Source of the DNA: an uncultured Bacilli bacterium
Lineage (GTDB): Bacteria > Bacillota_I > Bacilli_A > RF39 > UBA660
Direction: 5' to 3'
NCBI GenBank assembly: GCA_934102215.1
Contig: CAKOSH010000007.1
Span: forward strand, 1-64,000
Length of the DNA stretch: 64,000 nucleotides
Below, piece by piece: positions 35,970 to 45,710 of the stretch. The first letter of the stretch is position 1. Each line of letters opens with the position of its first letter. The position numbers and the translations under genes were made by a program. The notes below the pieces were generated by a model. That model was not told the DNA's origin. It worked only from the letters and a program-made list of their open reading frames with translations, and searched no databases.

Positions 35970-38543
35970 TTATGATTCAATACTTAACTTACTACCAGTA
36001 CTAGTTTTATTAACAATTATTTTATTATCAATTCTACCGATAAGTTCTGTAACATGTGATATTACACCTATTAATTTATCATTACTAGATAAGTCAGTTA
36101 AGATATTTAGTGCTTGATTTAATGATTCAGTATCTAATGAACCAAATCCTTCATCTATAAATAATGAATCTATTCTTATACCTCCATGAGTATTACTAAT
36201 GGTATCGCTTAATCCTAATGCTAAAGCAAGTGATGCTTTAAATTTCTCTCCTCCTGATAATGATGCTACATCACGTTCTTTACCAGTATATGAATCAAAT
36301 ATAGAAAAATCGAGTCCTGTCTTAACATTAAGTTTAGTCTCTGTTTCTTTTCTTTTTAATTCATATCTACTATCAGTCATCTTAATAAGTCTCTTATTTG
36401 CTTCTACTAAAACTGACTGCATAAAATATGATTGAACATAATTTTCAAATGTAATTCTTTGTTTACCTGTAAGTGTTCCATTCGCAGTATCACTTAATAA
36501 TTTAATGACATTATATTCATCTTGAACTTGTTTATTATCTTTTAAATAATTCTTAATATTACTTGTTGATGATTTAAGTTTCTCTAAATTAGCATTTAAA
36601 CTAGTATATAAATTATCATATTTACTATAAAGTTCTATTAATTCGTTTAATTGACTCTCTTTTTCTTTAACATCAATTACCTTTTTACCTCTTACCTCGG
36701 ATTCTAATAATTTAATAGTCGATTCATATTCTTTCTTACAACTATCATAATTATCAATTTTATTTTTAAGACTATTTAATTCATATTTATCTAATCTATT
36801 ATTTTGATAATCTTCATAATTAGTATTATTTTCACTATATAAATTATCTAACTTAACATTATATTCTTTAATATCTTTTTCTAATGACTCAATATCTTCT
36901 TTAAATATACTAATACTGCTTTCTAAACTTTTTATCATAGAAGATAATTTTTGTTTTATTGAAGATATTTCTCTAAATTCAATATCTAATTTTTCTTTTT
37001 CTTTTTTCTTTTGATTCAATAATTCATTATTTTTATTTTTTTCTTCAACAATATTTATATTTTCTTTAAAATTAAACTCTTTTATTATTTTATTTATTTG
37101 TTCAATTGAGGCTTCTTTTAACTTTCTTGAATTATCTATTTTCTTTAGATTCTTTTCACATTCTTCTATATCTTCTTTAGTATAATTACATTCTACTTCT
37201 GTAGCAAGCCTTGGGTGTTCTTTTGAACCACATACAGGACACTCTTCTCCATCTTTTAATGTTTCAGCAATTTCAACTGATATATTTAAATAATATTTCA
37301 TTCTCATATTTTCATATAAAGATTCTTGTTTTTGATATTCATTTACTAATGATTTATATTCCTTTTTAACAAGTTCTAATTCACTCGCCTTACTTATATA
37401 ATTATCATAATCTTTATTCTTATTTATAAGGCAATTTATTTCACTATTTAGTTTATCAGCATATTCCACATAGTTTTCAATTTTTCGAAAGTAATCTTCT
37501 TTTTCATTATATTCTTTCTGCTTTAATTCTAAATCTTTCTTATTTTGATTATATTTCTCTTTTTTATCACTTAATAATTTATTTGATGAAGTAAGTTTAT
37601 CTAATATATTTGTGATATATGTAGCGATATTTACATTGTAATTATACTTTTCCTTTTCTTTATTAATATCAGGATTATTCTTTATTAATTCATACAACTT
37701 ATGATTTACATCTTCATAAATTAATATGTTTTTATTCATTTTGTTTATATTAGATATTTCAGTTGATAACTTTGTCTTTTCATCATTTACTTTATCGCGT
37801 TCTTTTTTAGCAAGTATAACTTCATCACTTTTATTTTGTATTTCTTTTGTGAGTATATTTATAGTTTCATCATTACTAAGTCCATATATATTTATAATTG
37901 ATTCTAAATTCTTTCTTTCTGTTTCTATTTTATCTTTTATTTTTTCTATTTCATCCTTTTTTGAAATCATATTTGATTTAAGTTTATTTTGAAGTAAATC
38001 ATAGAACTCTGTATTAAATATTTTTCTAAATATAGTTGTTTTTTCTAAGGATGGCGCAAGTAAAAATTTAGAGAATTCTCCTTGTGAAAGCATAGCTACT
38101 TGTCTAAATTGATTATAATCAAGTCCAATTAAACTTTCTATTTCTTTATTAACATCAGTAAGTTTAGTAATAATTTTACCATTAATATTTGCTTCTGAAG
38201 TAGCTACTTGTTTTGTTTCACCTATTCCATTTTTCTTTTTTCTTGTGTATTCAGGACTTCTTTTTATTTCATATAATTTATTCTTATAATAAAATTCTAA
38301 ATATACATAAGTATCCATATCATTAGATGCCCAATCACTTCTAAGAGAATTAGTTTCTCTTATATCCCCTGATGTTTTCCCATACAATGCATAACAAATC
38401 GCATCAAATATTGTTGTTTTACCAGCACCTGTATCTCCAGTTATAAGAAGCAATCCTTTATCTATTTTATCTTTTTCAAAATCAATTACAACTTTATCTT
38501 TAAATGGTCCAAATGCCTGCATTATTAATTTCTTTAAACGCAT
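35970..38543 (-). CDS. sbcC: SbcC exonuclease subunit (Rad50-like)
   Basis: The 857-aa protein has an N-terminal ATPase half (Walker A GDTGAGKTT near 35-43, Q-loop LSQGEFSKFL near 150) and two long coiled coils. These meet at a zinc hook CPVCGSKEHP near 438. The C-terminal half has signature LSGGEKFKASLALALG near 770 and Walker B SLFIDEGFGSLD near 800. It is shorter than E. coli SbcC (1048 aa), mainly in the coiled coil. With SbcD it processes DNA hairpins and ends. It begins 1 base after sbcD. Confidence 0.95.
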   Translation of the reverse strand: MRLKKLIMQAFGPFKDKVVIDFEKDKIDKGLLLITGDTGAGKTTIFDAICYALYGKTSGDIRETNSLRSDWASNDMDTYVYLEFYYKNKLYEIKRSPEYTRKKKNGIGETKQVATSEANINGKIITKLTDVNKEIESLIGLDYNQFRQVAMLSQGEFSKFLLAPSLEKTTIFRKIFNTEFYDLLQNKLKSNMISKKDEIEKIKDKIETERKNLESIINIYGLSNDETINILTKEIQNKSDEVILAKKERDKVNDEKTKLSTEISNINKMNKNILIYEDVNHKLYELIKNNPDINKEKEKYNYNVNIATYITNILDKLTSSNKLLSDKKEKYNQNKKDLELKQKEYNEKEDYFRKIENYVEYADKLNSEINCLINKNKDYDNYISKASELELVKKEYKSLVNEYQKQESLYENMRMKYYLNISVEIAETLKDGEECPVCGSKEHPRLATEVECNYTKEDIEECEKNLKKIDNSRKLKEASIEQINKIIKEFNFKENINIVEEKNKNNELLNQKKKEKEKLDIEFREISSIKQKLSSMIKSLESSISIFKEDIESLEKDIKEYNVKLDNLYSENNTNYEDYQNNRLDKYELNSLKNKIDNYDSCKKEYESTIKLLESEVRGKKVIDVKEKESQLNELIELYSKYDNLYTSLNANLEKLKSSTSNIKNYLKDNKQVQDEYNVIKLLSDTANGTLTGKQRITFENYVQSYFMQSVLVEANKRLIKMTDSRYELKRKETETKLNVKTGLDFSIFDSYTGKERDVASLSGGEKFKASLALALGLSDTISNTHGGIRIDSLFIDEGFGSLDTESLNQALNILTDLSSNDKLIGVISHVTELIGRIDNKIIVNKTSTGSKLSIES

Positions 38544-38544
38544 A

Positions 38545-39669
38545 TTAATTATCCTCCTTTAAAGATTCAATAATTGATTTTATATATTTATCTTCTTCTT
38601 CATTCATTTCTCTATTATTTTGTTCTTTAAAAAATTGATTAAATAACTCATATGGACTAGCATCTTCTTTTATTTCACTTAATTCTGTATTATTTAAATC
38701 ATATTTATTTACAAATACTAATGATATTGCATTCTTAAATCTTTTCTTTATTTCTTCCATTGGTGATATTAAAGTATTCTCGTCTTTTAGTTCAACTTTA
38801 ATAATATCATCACATGGCTTCATATTCATTATTTCTTCAAATGTACCTTTTAACACCTGCATATTTCTAAGAGGCTTTAGTTCTACAAGTTCAATATTAT
38901 TTATATCATCAGTATCTATTATAACAACACTTTTCTTATCATTAACTTCACTAAAAGAATATTTAAGTGGTGTTCCTGAATACCTTATAGTATCTCTTTT
39001 TATCTTTTGTGATCTATGAATATGTCCTAAAGCTACATAATCAAAATTATCAAAAAGATTAGCATCTATCGCATCAAGCGTTCCTACATTATTAAGTGAT
39101 ATACTTTCTGAATCACATTGTTCTGGAAGAAGTCCATTCCACATAACAAATTGATGAGCAAGTAAAATATTATTTTTAGTTTTATCTATGTTTTCTCTTG
39201 ATAAAATCCATTTCATCATATCATTTGAATTATTAATACTTTCATATTCTTTTTCATCCATTAAATGTTTAATATGAAATGGTTTTAAAAATGGAAGTAA
39301 ATAGAAATCAGTATTATCAATACTTACTTTTTCAATCTTTCCTTCATATGTTGTTACAATATGAATATTAAATCCTTCGAATATTTTTGATCCATATGCT
39401 AATCTTTCATTAGAGTCATGATTACCACTTGTTATTAAAACATGAACATTCTCTTTTAATAAATTTGTTAAAAAATTATCAAAAAGTGAACTTGCTTCAG
39501 TACTGGGTATACTTTTATCATATATATCGCCTGGTATCATTACAACTTTTATATCTTTTTCTTTTACTATATCAATTATTTCATTAAGAATATATTTTTG
39601 ATCTTCATAGAATGATTCTTCTAATAAGTTTTTTCCTAAATGAAGATCGCTTGTGTGTAGTATTTTCAT
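38545..39669 (-). CDS. sbcD: SbcD exonuclease subunit (Mre11-like)
   Basis: The 374-aa metallophosphoesterase carries HTSDLHLGK (4-12), PGDIYD near 47, SGNHDS near 82, LLAHQF near 170 and ALGHIHR near 217, all metal-binding motifs of the Mre11 family. The C-terminal capping domain is present. It forms the SbcCD nuclease with the next gene. It lies 15 bases after the HEIRH protein gene, so the operon may hold three genes. Confidence 0.95.
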   Translation of the reverse strand: MKILHTSDLHLGKNLLEESFYEDQKYILNEIIDIVKEKDIKVVMIPGDIYDKSIPSTEASSLFDNFLTNLLKENVHVLITSGNHDSNERLAYGSKIFEGFNIHIVTTYEGKIEKVSIDNTDFYLLPFLKPFHIKHLMDEKEYESINNSNDMMKWILSRENIDKTKNNILLAHQFVMWNGLLPEQCDSESISLNNVGTLDAIDANLFDNFDYVALGHIHRSQKIKRDTIRYSGTPLKYSFSEVNDKKSVVIIDTDDINNIELVELKPLRNMQVLKGTFEEIMNMKPCDDIIKVELKDENTLISPMEEIKKRFKNAISLVFVNKYDLNNTELSEIKEDASPYELFNQFFKEQNNREMNEEEDKYIKSIIESLKEDN

Positions 39670-39684
39670 GTTAACTTCCTTTCT

Positions 39685-41331
39685 TTATTTTGACATTTTA
39701 TCTCTGCTCAAAATTGAACTTAAAATATCTCCTGGAATATTATCATGATGCTTTAAGCTATCTTCTATTTTATTTATTTCATCTTGTGATATAAAACTAT
39801 ATAAATTTTCATTATCTTCTTCTATTTGACTTCTCATTACATCTTGTGGAATCATAGCATATACTCTATCAAATTCAGGTAAATATTCATCATATGCTGA
39901 AGTAATTCCATCAGGAAATGATACACCCTTTGGAGATAATATATATATGCCTTTGTCAAAACTTGTTTTCGTATTTTCAAGTGCCTTTTTTTGCGTTATT
40001 AATTCATTATAAAATTCATTACTAACAGATATTAAGTTTCCATCAGAATATACATATTCTGCATTACCACATTTTACAACATCTAAATCATTTTTTCTTT
40101 GAATACTTGTAGTTAATGAATGTCTAATTTCATGTCTTAAATGTATATCTAAATATTCTTCTTCACATATAAGAGGATCAAATAATAGTAATCTATTTTT
40201 TTCTTTTCCATTTTCTTGTTCAAATATAGCAGAAAGTGTTGAATCAAATGAAGATAAATCTACATTAATTTCCAAACTAGAAATATCACAATTTGATTCA
40301 AACGTAAATGTTTGAAGTATTTGCTTATTGTAACTTTTAGCCGCTTTTTCTTTTGCATTTTTTACAATCTCTGCAATGTCAATTTTTTGACCATTTTCTC
40401 CATAATACAATGAATATAATTTTTGTACTTCTTCTTCTGACAATGATTCTAAATTACATTTATCATTTAAACTTTGACCGTTATAAAAAAATACATTTAA
40501 AAAATCTATCTCATTTAATTTGAAATTTTTACTGGATATTTTTTTCTTATCACTATCTGATAAATATTCATTTAATCCTTCTAACATACTTTTAAATCCA
40601 TTAACAAATAATGTTTTTCTAATATCTTTTAATTTATTAAACATATCTATCTCATCTTGCATGCTTACTTGTATATCATTTAAGATAGCATTATACTTTT
40701 TCATTAACTCTTCATAATAATTGCATAGATTTGAATAATTTATATCTTTCAATATCATTTCATTAGAATAATCTTTCGGATATCTTCCTATATTTCTTAA
40801 AAAATCACATCTATTATTTCTTACGAATTCTAAAGCACTAATATTTCTATTTTGAGCATAAGTATTTAAAATATCATAATCCAACGAAGTATCAAAAGAA
40901 TAAATGCCAAAAACGTTTTCAGTTTTTTCTTCAAAATTAAATTCTAAAGAATAATTATCAAAAATACTATAAAATAAATCTTCTTCATCTGATTCAACTG
41001 TATAGCCACAAATATGTTTAAAATGGTTGCTTACTCTTATATCATCTAAAATGCCATTTTCTTTAATAAATTCAACTGTCTTACTCGCAACCAAATAAGA
41101 ATACTTATTTCTTAAATATCTTTTAAAACTTCTTAAACCAGTAAAAAATACAAATTTAATTTTATCAAATCTTTCATTTAATAACCCTTCGTATTCATTG
41201 CCAAATTCATCTGTAAGTTCAGAAATTAATGTATTTTTACAAGATAAAATTCTATCTATATATTTTTTTCTAATATTTGAATTAAAAGAATTTTCACTTT
41301 TATCAGGCACTTTTATCACTTCCTTTTTCAT
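39685..41331 (-). CDS. Unknown protein with HEIRH zinc-peptidase-like motif
   Basis: A 548-aa protein with no overall match that I recognise. Near residue 401-405 it has HEIRH (HLRHEIRHSLT), which fits the HExxH zinc-metallopeptidase signature; a third ligand downstream is not certain. The N-terminal 340 residues are helical and charged. No signal peptide is present, so it would act in the cytosol. It is immediately upstream of sbcD with a 15-base gap, so it may be co-expressed with the SbcCD nuclease. Peptidase activity is inferred from the short motif only. Confidence 0.55.
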   Translation of the reverse strand: MKKEVIKVPDKSENSFNSNIRKKYIDRILSCKNTLISELTDEFGNEYEGLLNERFDKIKFVFFTGLRSFKRYLRNKYSYLVASKTVEFIKENGILDDIRVSNHFKHICGYTVESDEEDLFYSIFDNYSLEFNFEEKTENVFGIYSFDTSLDYDILNTYAQNRNISALEFVRNNRCDFLRNIGRYPKDYSNEMILKDINYSNLCNYYEELMKKYNAILNDIQVSMQDEIDMFNKLKDIRKTLFVNGFKSMLEGLNEYLSDSDKKKISSKNFKLNEIDFLNVFFYNGQSLNDKCNLESLSEEEVQKLYSLYYGENGQKIDIAEIVKNAKEKAAKSYNKQILQTFTFESNCDISSLEINVDLSSFDSTLSAIFEQENGKEKNRLLLFDPLICEEEYLDIHLRHEIRHSLTTSIQRKNDLDVVKCGNAEYVYSDGNLISVSNEFYNELITQKKALENTKTSFDKGIYILSPKGVSFPDGITSAYDEYLPEFDRVYAMIPQDVMRSQIEEDNENLYSFISQDEINKIEDSLKHHDNIPGDILSSILSRDKMSK

Positions 41332-41356
41332 TATTTTTAAAAATAATTTATGTAAT

Positions 41357-42286
41357 TTAATCTGCTTTCTCTATTATTTCAATACTTTGACATAATTTAG
41401 AAAATTTAATTAATTCATCCAAATCCATTTCTACTTCTAAATCATCTGAATAATTTATATTTTTTATAACAATTTTAAATATATATTTTTCGGCAGAAGA
41501 TATTTTTTTCTTTGTTCTAGCTAAGTTTTTAGTTGATATTTTATCAGTTTTAAAATTATACAACTCTCTTATATTTCTATTTAAATCATATATTTTTACA
41601 TTAGATGCATAAAATATAGCTCTCATATTATAATCAAAAAATTTATTTTGATACAAATAGTAAACTGCTTCATTTTCGCTTAAATTTTGAATTGTAATTT
41701 TTCTTCCTATCGTTCTAAATTGCATTTGATGTGAATTTCTAGAATAATATTTTTCAACTTCATTTTTTGAATAAAAAATCGCATTTATTTTTCGATTATT
41801 ATATTTAAAACTAATTTTATCATATTTAAAATCGTTGTCATTTATAATTGTATTTTTTCTAGTATCTATTCTACTTTTAACATCTTTTACTCTCTCACAA
41901 AATAATTCGTAATCACTCTTTTTTGTAATGGAAGTAAAAGAATTATTTTGATTTTTTCTTTCTCTTGTGAAAAAAATTATTATTGGAATTCCTAAAATTG
42001 CTATAACTGTCCATATGGTAAAATCATTATCATTATCGTTTTCATCCTCATTCTTTTTGTGATAATTATTTTTTGTAGAGTTGTAATAATTATTTTTATT
42101 CGTATTATAATCACTAGAACATCCATCATGATGAGAACAACATCCAGAATGGCAATCAGAACAAGATGGACTTATAGTTCCATCATTACAAACAATATTA
42201 CCTCTTAAAAATATTAGTAACAAAATTGCTATTAATATTTTAATGTTTGCATTTAATATATGATGTCTTTTTAACATTTTTATCAC
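41357..42286 (-). CDS. Cys-rich secreted/membrane protein
   Basis: The 309-aa protein has an N-terminal helix (about 14-30) and a short Cys/His cluster at about 33-56 (CNDG, CSDCHSGCCSHHDGC) that could bind metal or form disulfides. An Asn/Tyr/Asp-rich linker, a second transmembrane helix (about 91-107) and a cytoplasmic domain of about 200 residues follow. Between the helices the cluster faces outside. Related CSDCHxGCCSHHGGC segments occur in many Bacillota surface proteins of unknown function. It has a TAGGTGTGAT ribosome site. A small-RNA-like unit with a terminator lies directly upstream. Confidence 0.65.
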   Translation of the reverse strand: MIKMLKRHHILNANIKILIAILLLIFLRGNIVCNDGTISPSCSDCHSGCCSHHDGCSSDYNTNKNNYYNSTKNNYHKKNEDENDNDNDFTIWTVIAILGIPIIIFFTRERKNQNNSFTSITKKSDYELFCERVKDVKSRIDTRKNTIINDNDFKYDKISFKYNNRKINAIFYSKNEVEKYYSRNSHQMQFRTIGRKITIQNLSENEAVYYLYQNKFFDYNMRAIFYASNVKIYDLNRNIRELYNFKTDKISTKNLARTKKKISSAEKYIFKIVIKNINYSDDLEVEMDLDELIKFSKLCQSIEIIEKAD

Positions 42287-42321
42287 ACCTATATATATTT
42301 TATCATATTTTCAATTTAGAA

Positions 42322-42416
42322 CAACAAAAATGAGAGCTTTCGCTCTCTTCAGGGGGTTTTGGTTGAACACTTTTACTCTTATATTCGTAAAAGTGACATG
42401 ACATATTTCTATGTCA
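42322..42416 (-). ncRNA. Candidate small RNA, about 95 nt, three hairpins
   Basis: A minus-strand promoter (TTGACA at 42451-42446, 18-bp spacer, TATTAT at 42427-42422) would start an RNA near 42416. It folds into three hairpins: 7 bp with GAAA loop (42416-42399), 9 bp (42395-42368), and a GC-rich 6 bp with GAAA loop (42347-42332) followed by TTTTT, a terminator. Between the second and third is an unpaired stretch with CCCCCU (42356-42351), the form of a seed that pairs with ribosome sites. No ORF fits it. It could also be an attenuator leader for the Cys-rich gene 36 bases downstream. Confidence 0.6.
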
Positions 42417-42421
42417 ATTTA

Positions 42422-42451
42422 ATAATACAATAATAATTAGCGTTTTGTCAA
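42422..42451 (-). promoter_or_regulatory. Promoter of the candidate small RNA
   Basis: A perfect TTGACA -35, 18-bp spacer and TATTAT -10 on the minus strand; the predicted start falls 6 bases later, at the first hairpin. Confidence 0.7.
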
Positions 42452-42517
42452 TTAAATTTTCCATTAATTTTTTATTTTACAATTTTTTATATAATTATAA
42501 ACTTAATTCCAACTATT

Positions 42518-42754
42518 TCATCTCTTACATTTTGTATCTTTAGATATATTTAATTTTGAATTAAACACTACTGCATCTCTCCCATTATCGCATAATGATT
42601 CACATGTATCTATCGCATTATCAAACATAATATCTATTTTTTCATTTTTACACACGTCAACTTTATAAAAATATGATGTTATTGTTTTGTCATATTTAAT
42701 TTTATTTTCATCAAGAAATTCTTTTACAAATTTATTTGTATCTTTATAAGCAGC
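42518..42754 (-). pseudogene. C-terminal fragment of a HAD-type 5'-nucleotidase
   Basis: A 78-codon open stretch (no start codon) lies directly after the stop of the kinase-like gene on the minus strand. It reads as the tail of a HAD-superfamily phosphatase of the NT5C/deoxynucleotidase type, with a KIDIMFDNAIDTCESL segment in place of the usual metal-binding IDD and a following VVFNSK. The catalytic N-terminal part is absent. It is the remains of a lost gene or of a rearrangement whose other end is not in the window. Its sequence is AT-rich like the surroundings. Confidence 0.6.
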
Positions 42755-42757
42755 TTA

Positions 42758-43480
42758 TCAACTTTGTTTCCTTTTAAGTAATTTTAATCCATTCTTATAT
42801 TCGCCATATGTAATTATACTAGTTTCAAGTCTTTGTTCAGCATAATTTAATAATTCTTCCATCATCACTGAAGGTAACACCATACCATAACAACCACAAT
42901 CTAAAATATACCTATTCATTTTAAGTGATTCTAATAATCCACTACTCAATATATCACTAATAATTGTTTCAGCAAGTTCTTTTATATTTTCTTTAAACAT
43001 ATCACCAAACATATCATTATAAGTTGCTTCATATAAATCTGTATCTATTACTTTAGGCTCGTTTATTGTTTTAAACATGATGTTATCTCTATTTAAATCA
43101 GTAAACATAAGTCCTTGAAACGTAAGAATTCTTATTTCTCTTTCTATTCTTTTAACCGCATTTATTAAATTCCTTATAAGAATACTATTTTCAAGTTCAC
43201 TATATTTAAAACCTTTTACATATTCCATCATATAGCCTATAAAGCATTCTGGAGACACTTTTCCTTTAAATACATATGATTCAGGAAATACAAATATTTC
43301 ACTATCATAACGTTCTTTATTTTTATGTGAATTATATATCCATCTATTATTCTCATCATGATACTTCTTAAATACTTTTCCTTCACTCGTTAAAAAGCAT
43401 TCAGCACTTACTCCAGAACCTAAACTTTTTATCATATATTCTTCAGGTATTTTATCAACAACTATATTATTTTTTTTCAT
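42758..43480 (-). CDS. Protein-kinase-fold protein
   Basis: The 240-aa protein has a small kinase-like fold: glycine loop LGSGVSAECF near 19, Lys in GKVFKKYH near 33, the catalytic loop as FTDLNRDNIMF (in place of HRDxxxxN) near 130, and the metal-binding DTD in KVIDTDLYE near 144. It could phosphorylate a protein or a small molecule such as a sugar or an aminoglycoside. The family resembles YrzF/lipopolysaccharide-kinase-type proteins. No membrane helix. The start is chosen for a GAGGTAAAG ribosome site. Substrate unknown. Confidence 0.7.
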   Translation of the reverse strand: MKKNNIVVDKIPEEYMIKSLGSGVSAECFLTSEGKVFKKYHDENNRWIYNSHKNKERYDSEIFVFPESYVFKGKVSPECFIGYMMEYVKGFKYSELENSILIRNLINAVKRIEREIRILTFQGLMFTDLNRDNIMFKTINEPKVIDTDLYEATYNDMFGDMFKENIKELAETIISDILSSGLLESLKMNRYILDCGCYGMVLPSVMMEELLNYAEQRLETSIITYGEYKNGLKLLKRKQS

Positions 43481-43570
43481 CTTTACCTCATTTGTGTTTG
43501 ATTATTTTAACATACAATCTTTTCATTGTAAACTATTTATGTAAAAGAAAATGTTAACAAGTTGTTAACA

Positions 43571-44356
43571 TTATTCTACGTGTATTTTTAATGAATAGCA
43601 TACATTTCCTTCAGTATATTCAGCATGTATTGCGATTATATAATCACCTTTTTCTAAATTAATTCTTATTGCTTTTTCATACTCTATATAATCTAGTAAT
43701 CTATTTAGTTTACCATTACTATACACTTCTACTTTACTAACTTTCATATCATTATTGTGATATATTTTTTCATTTCTTTTAACAGATAAAGTTTCTTTAT
43801 AATTCATATCTACTGGACTATCTTTTTCTGCTACCTCACATGTATTTGTTAGGTTGTTATTTATATCTAGTACACACCAACTATATGATCCAGTATTTGC
43901 TTTTACTCTTTTAGTTTTATTATGATTCATTATGTATAAACTAGTTGGTTTTATTTTTCTATAATAATCTATACCATGAAAATTAGTTGGGAAAATATGT
44001 ATTTCAGTTGAATCATTATATCCACTTTCATAATCATCATCTAATATATGCCACTTAATTACTTTATAAAGAATAGCACTATATTCTCTAGTCCCACCAT
44101 CTTTATATGTTTTCTTAATTGGAATTAAAAGTATAAATAATATACCAGCTATCAACAATACTTTTTTGAAATCTAATTTATTTTTTAAATTATTACTAAC
44201 ATTGTTATTTATATTAGTTCCATTTACACTATTGTTTATATTATTATCATTATTGCTAACATTCATATTATTGATATTCATATTAGCACTCACATTATTA
44301 TTTATACTATTATCTATATTATTATTTATACCATTATTTACATTATTCCCATTCAT
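43571..44356 (-). CDS. Single-pass membrane protein with Asn-rich N-terminus
   Basis: A 261-aa protein with a low-complexity Asn-rich N-terminal region (about 1-62, Asn, Ser, Ile, Met and Val), one transmembrane helix (about 67-83), and a 170-residue extracellular domain that is strand-rich and ends in a GDYIIAIHAEYTEG segment. The Asn-rich part is cytoplasmic by the positive-inside rule. It follows the NatB-like permease by one base, so it may be an exporter accessory. Function unknown. Confidence 0.6.
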   Translation of the reverse strand: MNGNNVNNGINNNIDNSINNNVSANMNINNMNVSNNDNNINNSVNGTNINNNVSNNLKNKLDFKKVLLIAGILFILLIPIKKTYKDGGTREYSAILYKVIKWHILDDDYESGYNDSTEIHIFPTNFHGIDYYRKIKPTSLYIMNHNKTKRVKANTGSYSWCVLDINNNLTNTCEVAEKDSPVDMNYKETLSVKRNEKIYHNNDMKVSKVEVYSNGKLNRLLDYIEYEKAIRINLEKGDYIIAIHAEYTEGNVCYSLKIHVE

Positions 44357-44357
44357 T

Positions 44358-45710
44358 TTATTTTTCCTTTAACGATTTAAATATTTTATTCCATAATTTA
44401 CTTGAAGAATAATTAAGTATTCCTGCCTTATATATTCTAAGTCCATATTTATAAAGTAATGCACATGTACCAGTAAGTAACCCTATTGAAATTATTAAAT
44501 CAAATATACTCATTTCACCAAGAGTATAAAGTACTGGTGCAAGTATACTTGATATAAATGGAATAAATGCTGCTACTTTTATAAATATTGAACCTTGATA
44601 AACTGATGCAAATATTGCTAAGTAATAACCTATCATAAGAAATATCATTACTGGTGTTTGTATTTGATTATAATCTTCCATATTAGTTGTCATACTAGCA
44701 AGTACTCCAATGAATAATGAATAAGCAAAGAAACTAAGTAATATTAATATTATAAAGAAAGGTATACCACTTACTAATCTTGTTGCGAGTTCACTTGATG
44801 TAAACATATTTATATACTCACTTATTTTTCCTACTTCAGAAGCACCTACTACACTTCCAACACCACTTGTACCTGTTGTTAAAAGTCTTATAACTATACC
44901 TATTACTGAATATAAAATTAATAATATTCCTTGTAATATTGCAAATACATTAGCTGATATTAGTTTAGCCATAAAATGTACTTGTGGTGATACACTTGAT
45001 ATAATAACTTCCATACTTTTAGTACTTTTTTCTTCGTTAATTTCAGCACCTATCATTTGAACTATCAATAATATTAGGATAAAGAATGGTAATATAAACA
45101 CTATTATTAATATAGTACCTATCATTTCTATTAATTCTTGATTATCATTCATATCTTCATTAAGATATATTCTATTTATTTCTACTGGATTATAAATACT
45201 ATTAAGTAATTCAGAACTGATATTTGCTTCTTTTAAAGCCATATTTGCTTTAGTAGTATTTAATGCATTAATGATATCTTGATACAATAATTTATCTATT
45301 TTTTCATATGATATTACTTCAGCATCAAACATTTTATCAAGTGATACATTATCTACTTTCTTTACATTTATTATTACATCTTTTGTTTTATCTTTGATAA
45401 TGTCTTCTTTAAGTTCATCAATAGTCTTATCTGATGCTTTAATTTCAGTATTATAACTATCTAATATATCCTTATAACCACTATCTAATGTCGTTTCAAG
45501 TTCATTATAAATACCAACATTATCAATAACATATACATTTATTTTATCTTCAAAATCTCCTCCAAATAATTTAACAATTGAATCTAAATTTACAAGACCA
45601 ACAATTATTATAAGAAGAACTATATTTATTATTCTAAATGATTTAGTACATACTTTCTTTTTAATACTATCTTTAGTCAAAAATTTAAATTTATTTTTCA
45701 TATGCTTCAC
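44358..45710 (-). CDS. ABC-2 type exporter permease (NatB-like)
   Basis: The 450-aa permease has an N-terminal helix (about 28-45), a large extracellular loop of about 135 residues, then five to six helices from about 190 to 430 including the EINEEKSTKSMEVIISS segment, the signature of NatB/YhaP-type ABC-2 permeases. It overlaps the ATPase gene by 20 bases. The pair likely exports sodium, a peptide or another toxic compound. Confidence 0.88.
   Translation of the reverse strand: MKHMKNKFKFLTKDSIKKKVCTKSFRIINIVLLIIIVGLVNLDSIVKLFGGDFEDKINVYVIDNVGIYNELETTLDSGYKDILDSYNTEIKASDKTIDELKEDIIKDKTKDVIINVKKVDNVSLDKMFDAEVISYEKIDKLLYQDIINALNTTKANMALKEANISSELLNSIYNPVEINRIYLNEDMNDNQELIEMIGTILIIVFILPFFILILLIVQMIGAEINEEKSTKSMEVIISSVSPQVHFMAKLISANVFAILQGILLILYSVIGIVIRLLTTGTSGVGSVVGASEVGKISEYINMFTSSELATRLVSGIPFFIILILLSFFAYSLFIGVLASMTTNMEDYNQIQTPVMIFLMIGYYLAIFASVYQGSIFIKVAAFIPFISSILAPVLYTLGEMSIFDLIISIGLLTGTCALLYKYGLRIYKAGILNYSSSKLWNKIFKSLKEK

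Noticed and set aside
44166..44372. Open plus-strand frame rich in Leu, Phe and Ile
   Set aside because: It is the reverse strand of the Asn-rich tract of the minus-strand gene; the low-complexity codons open the frame by chance. No ribosome site.
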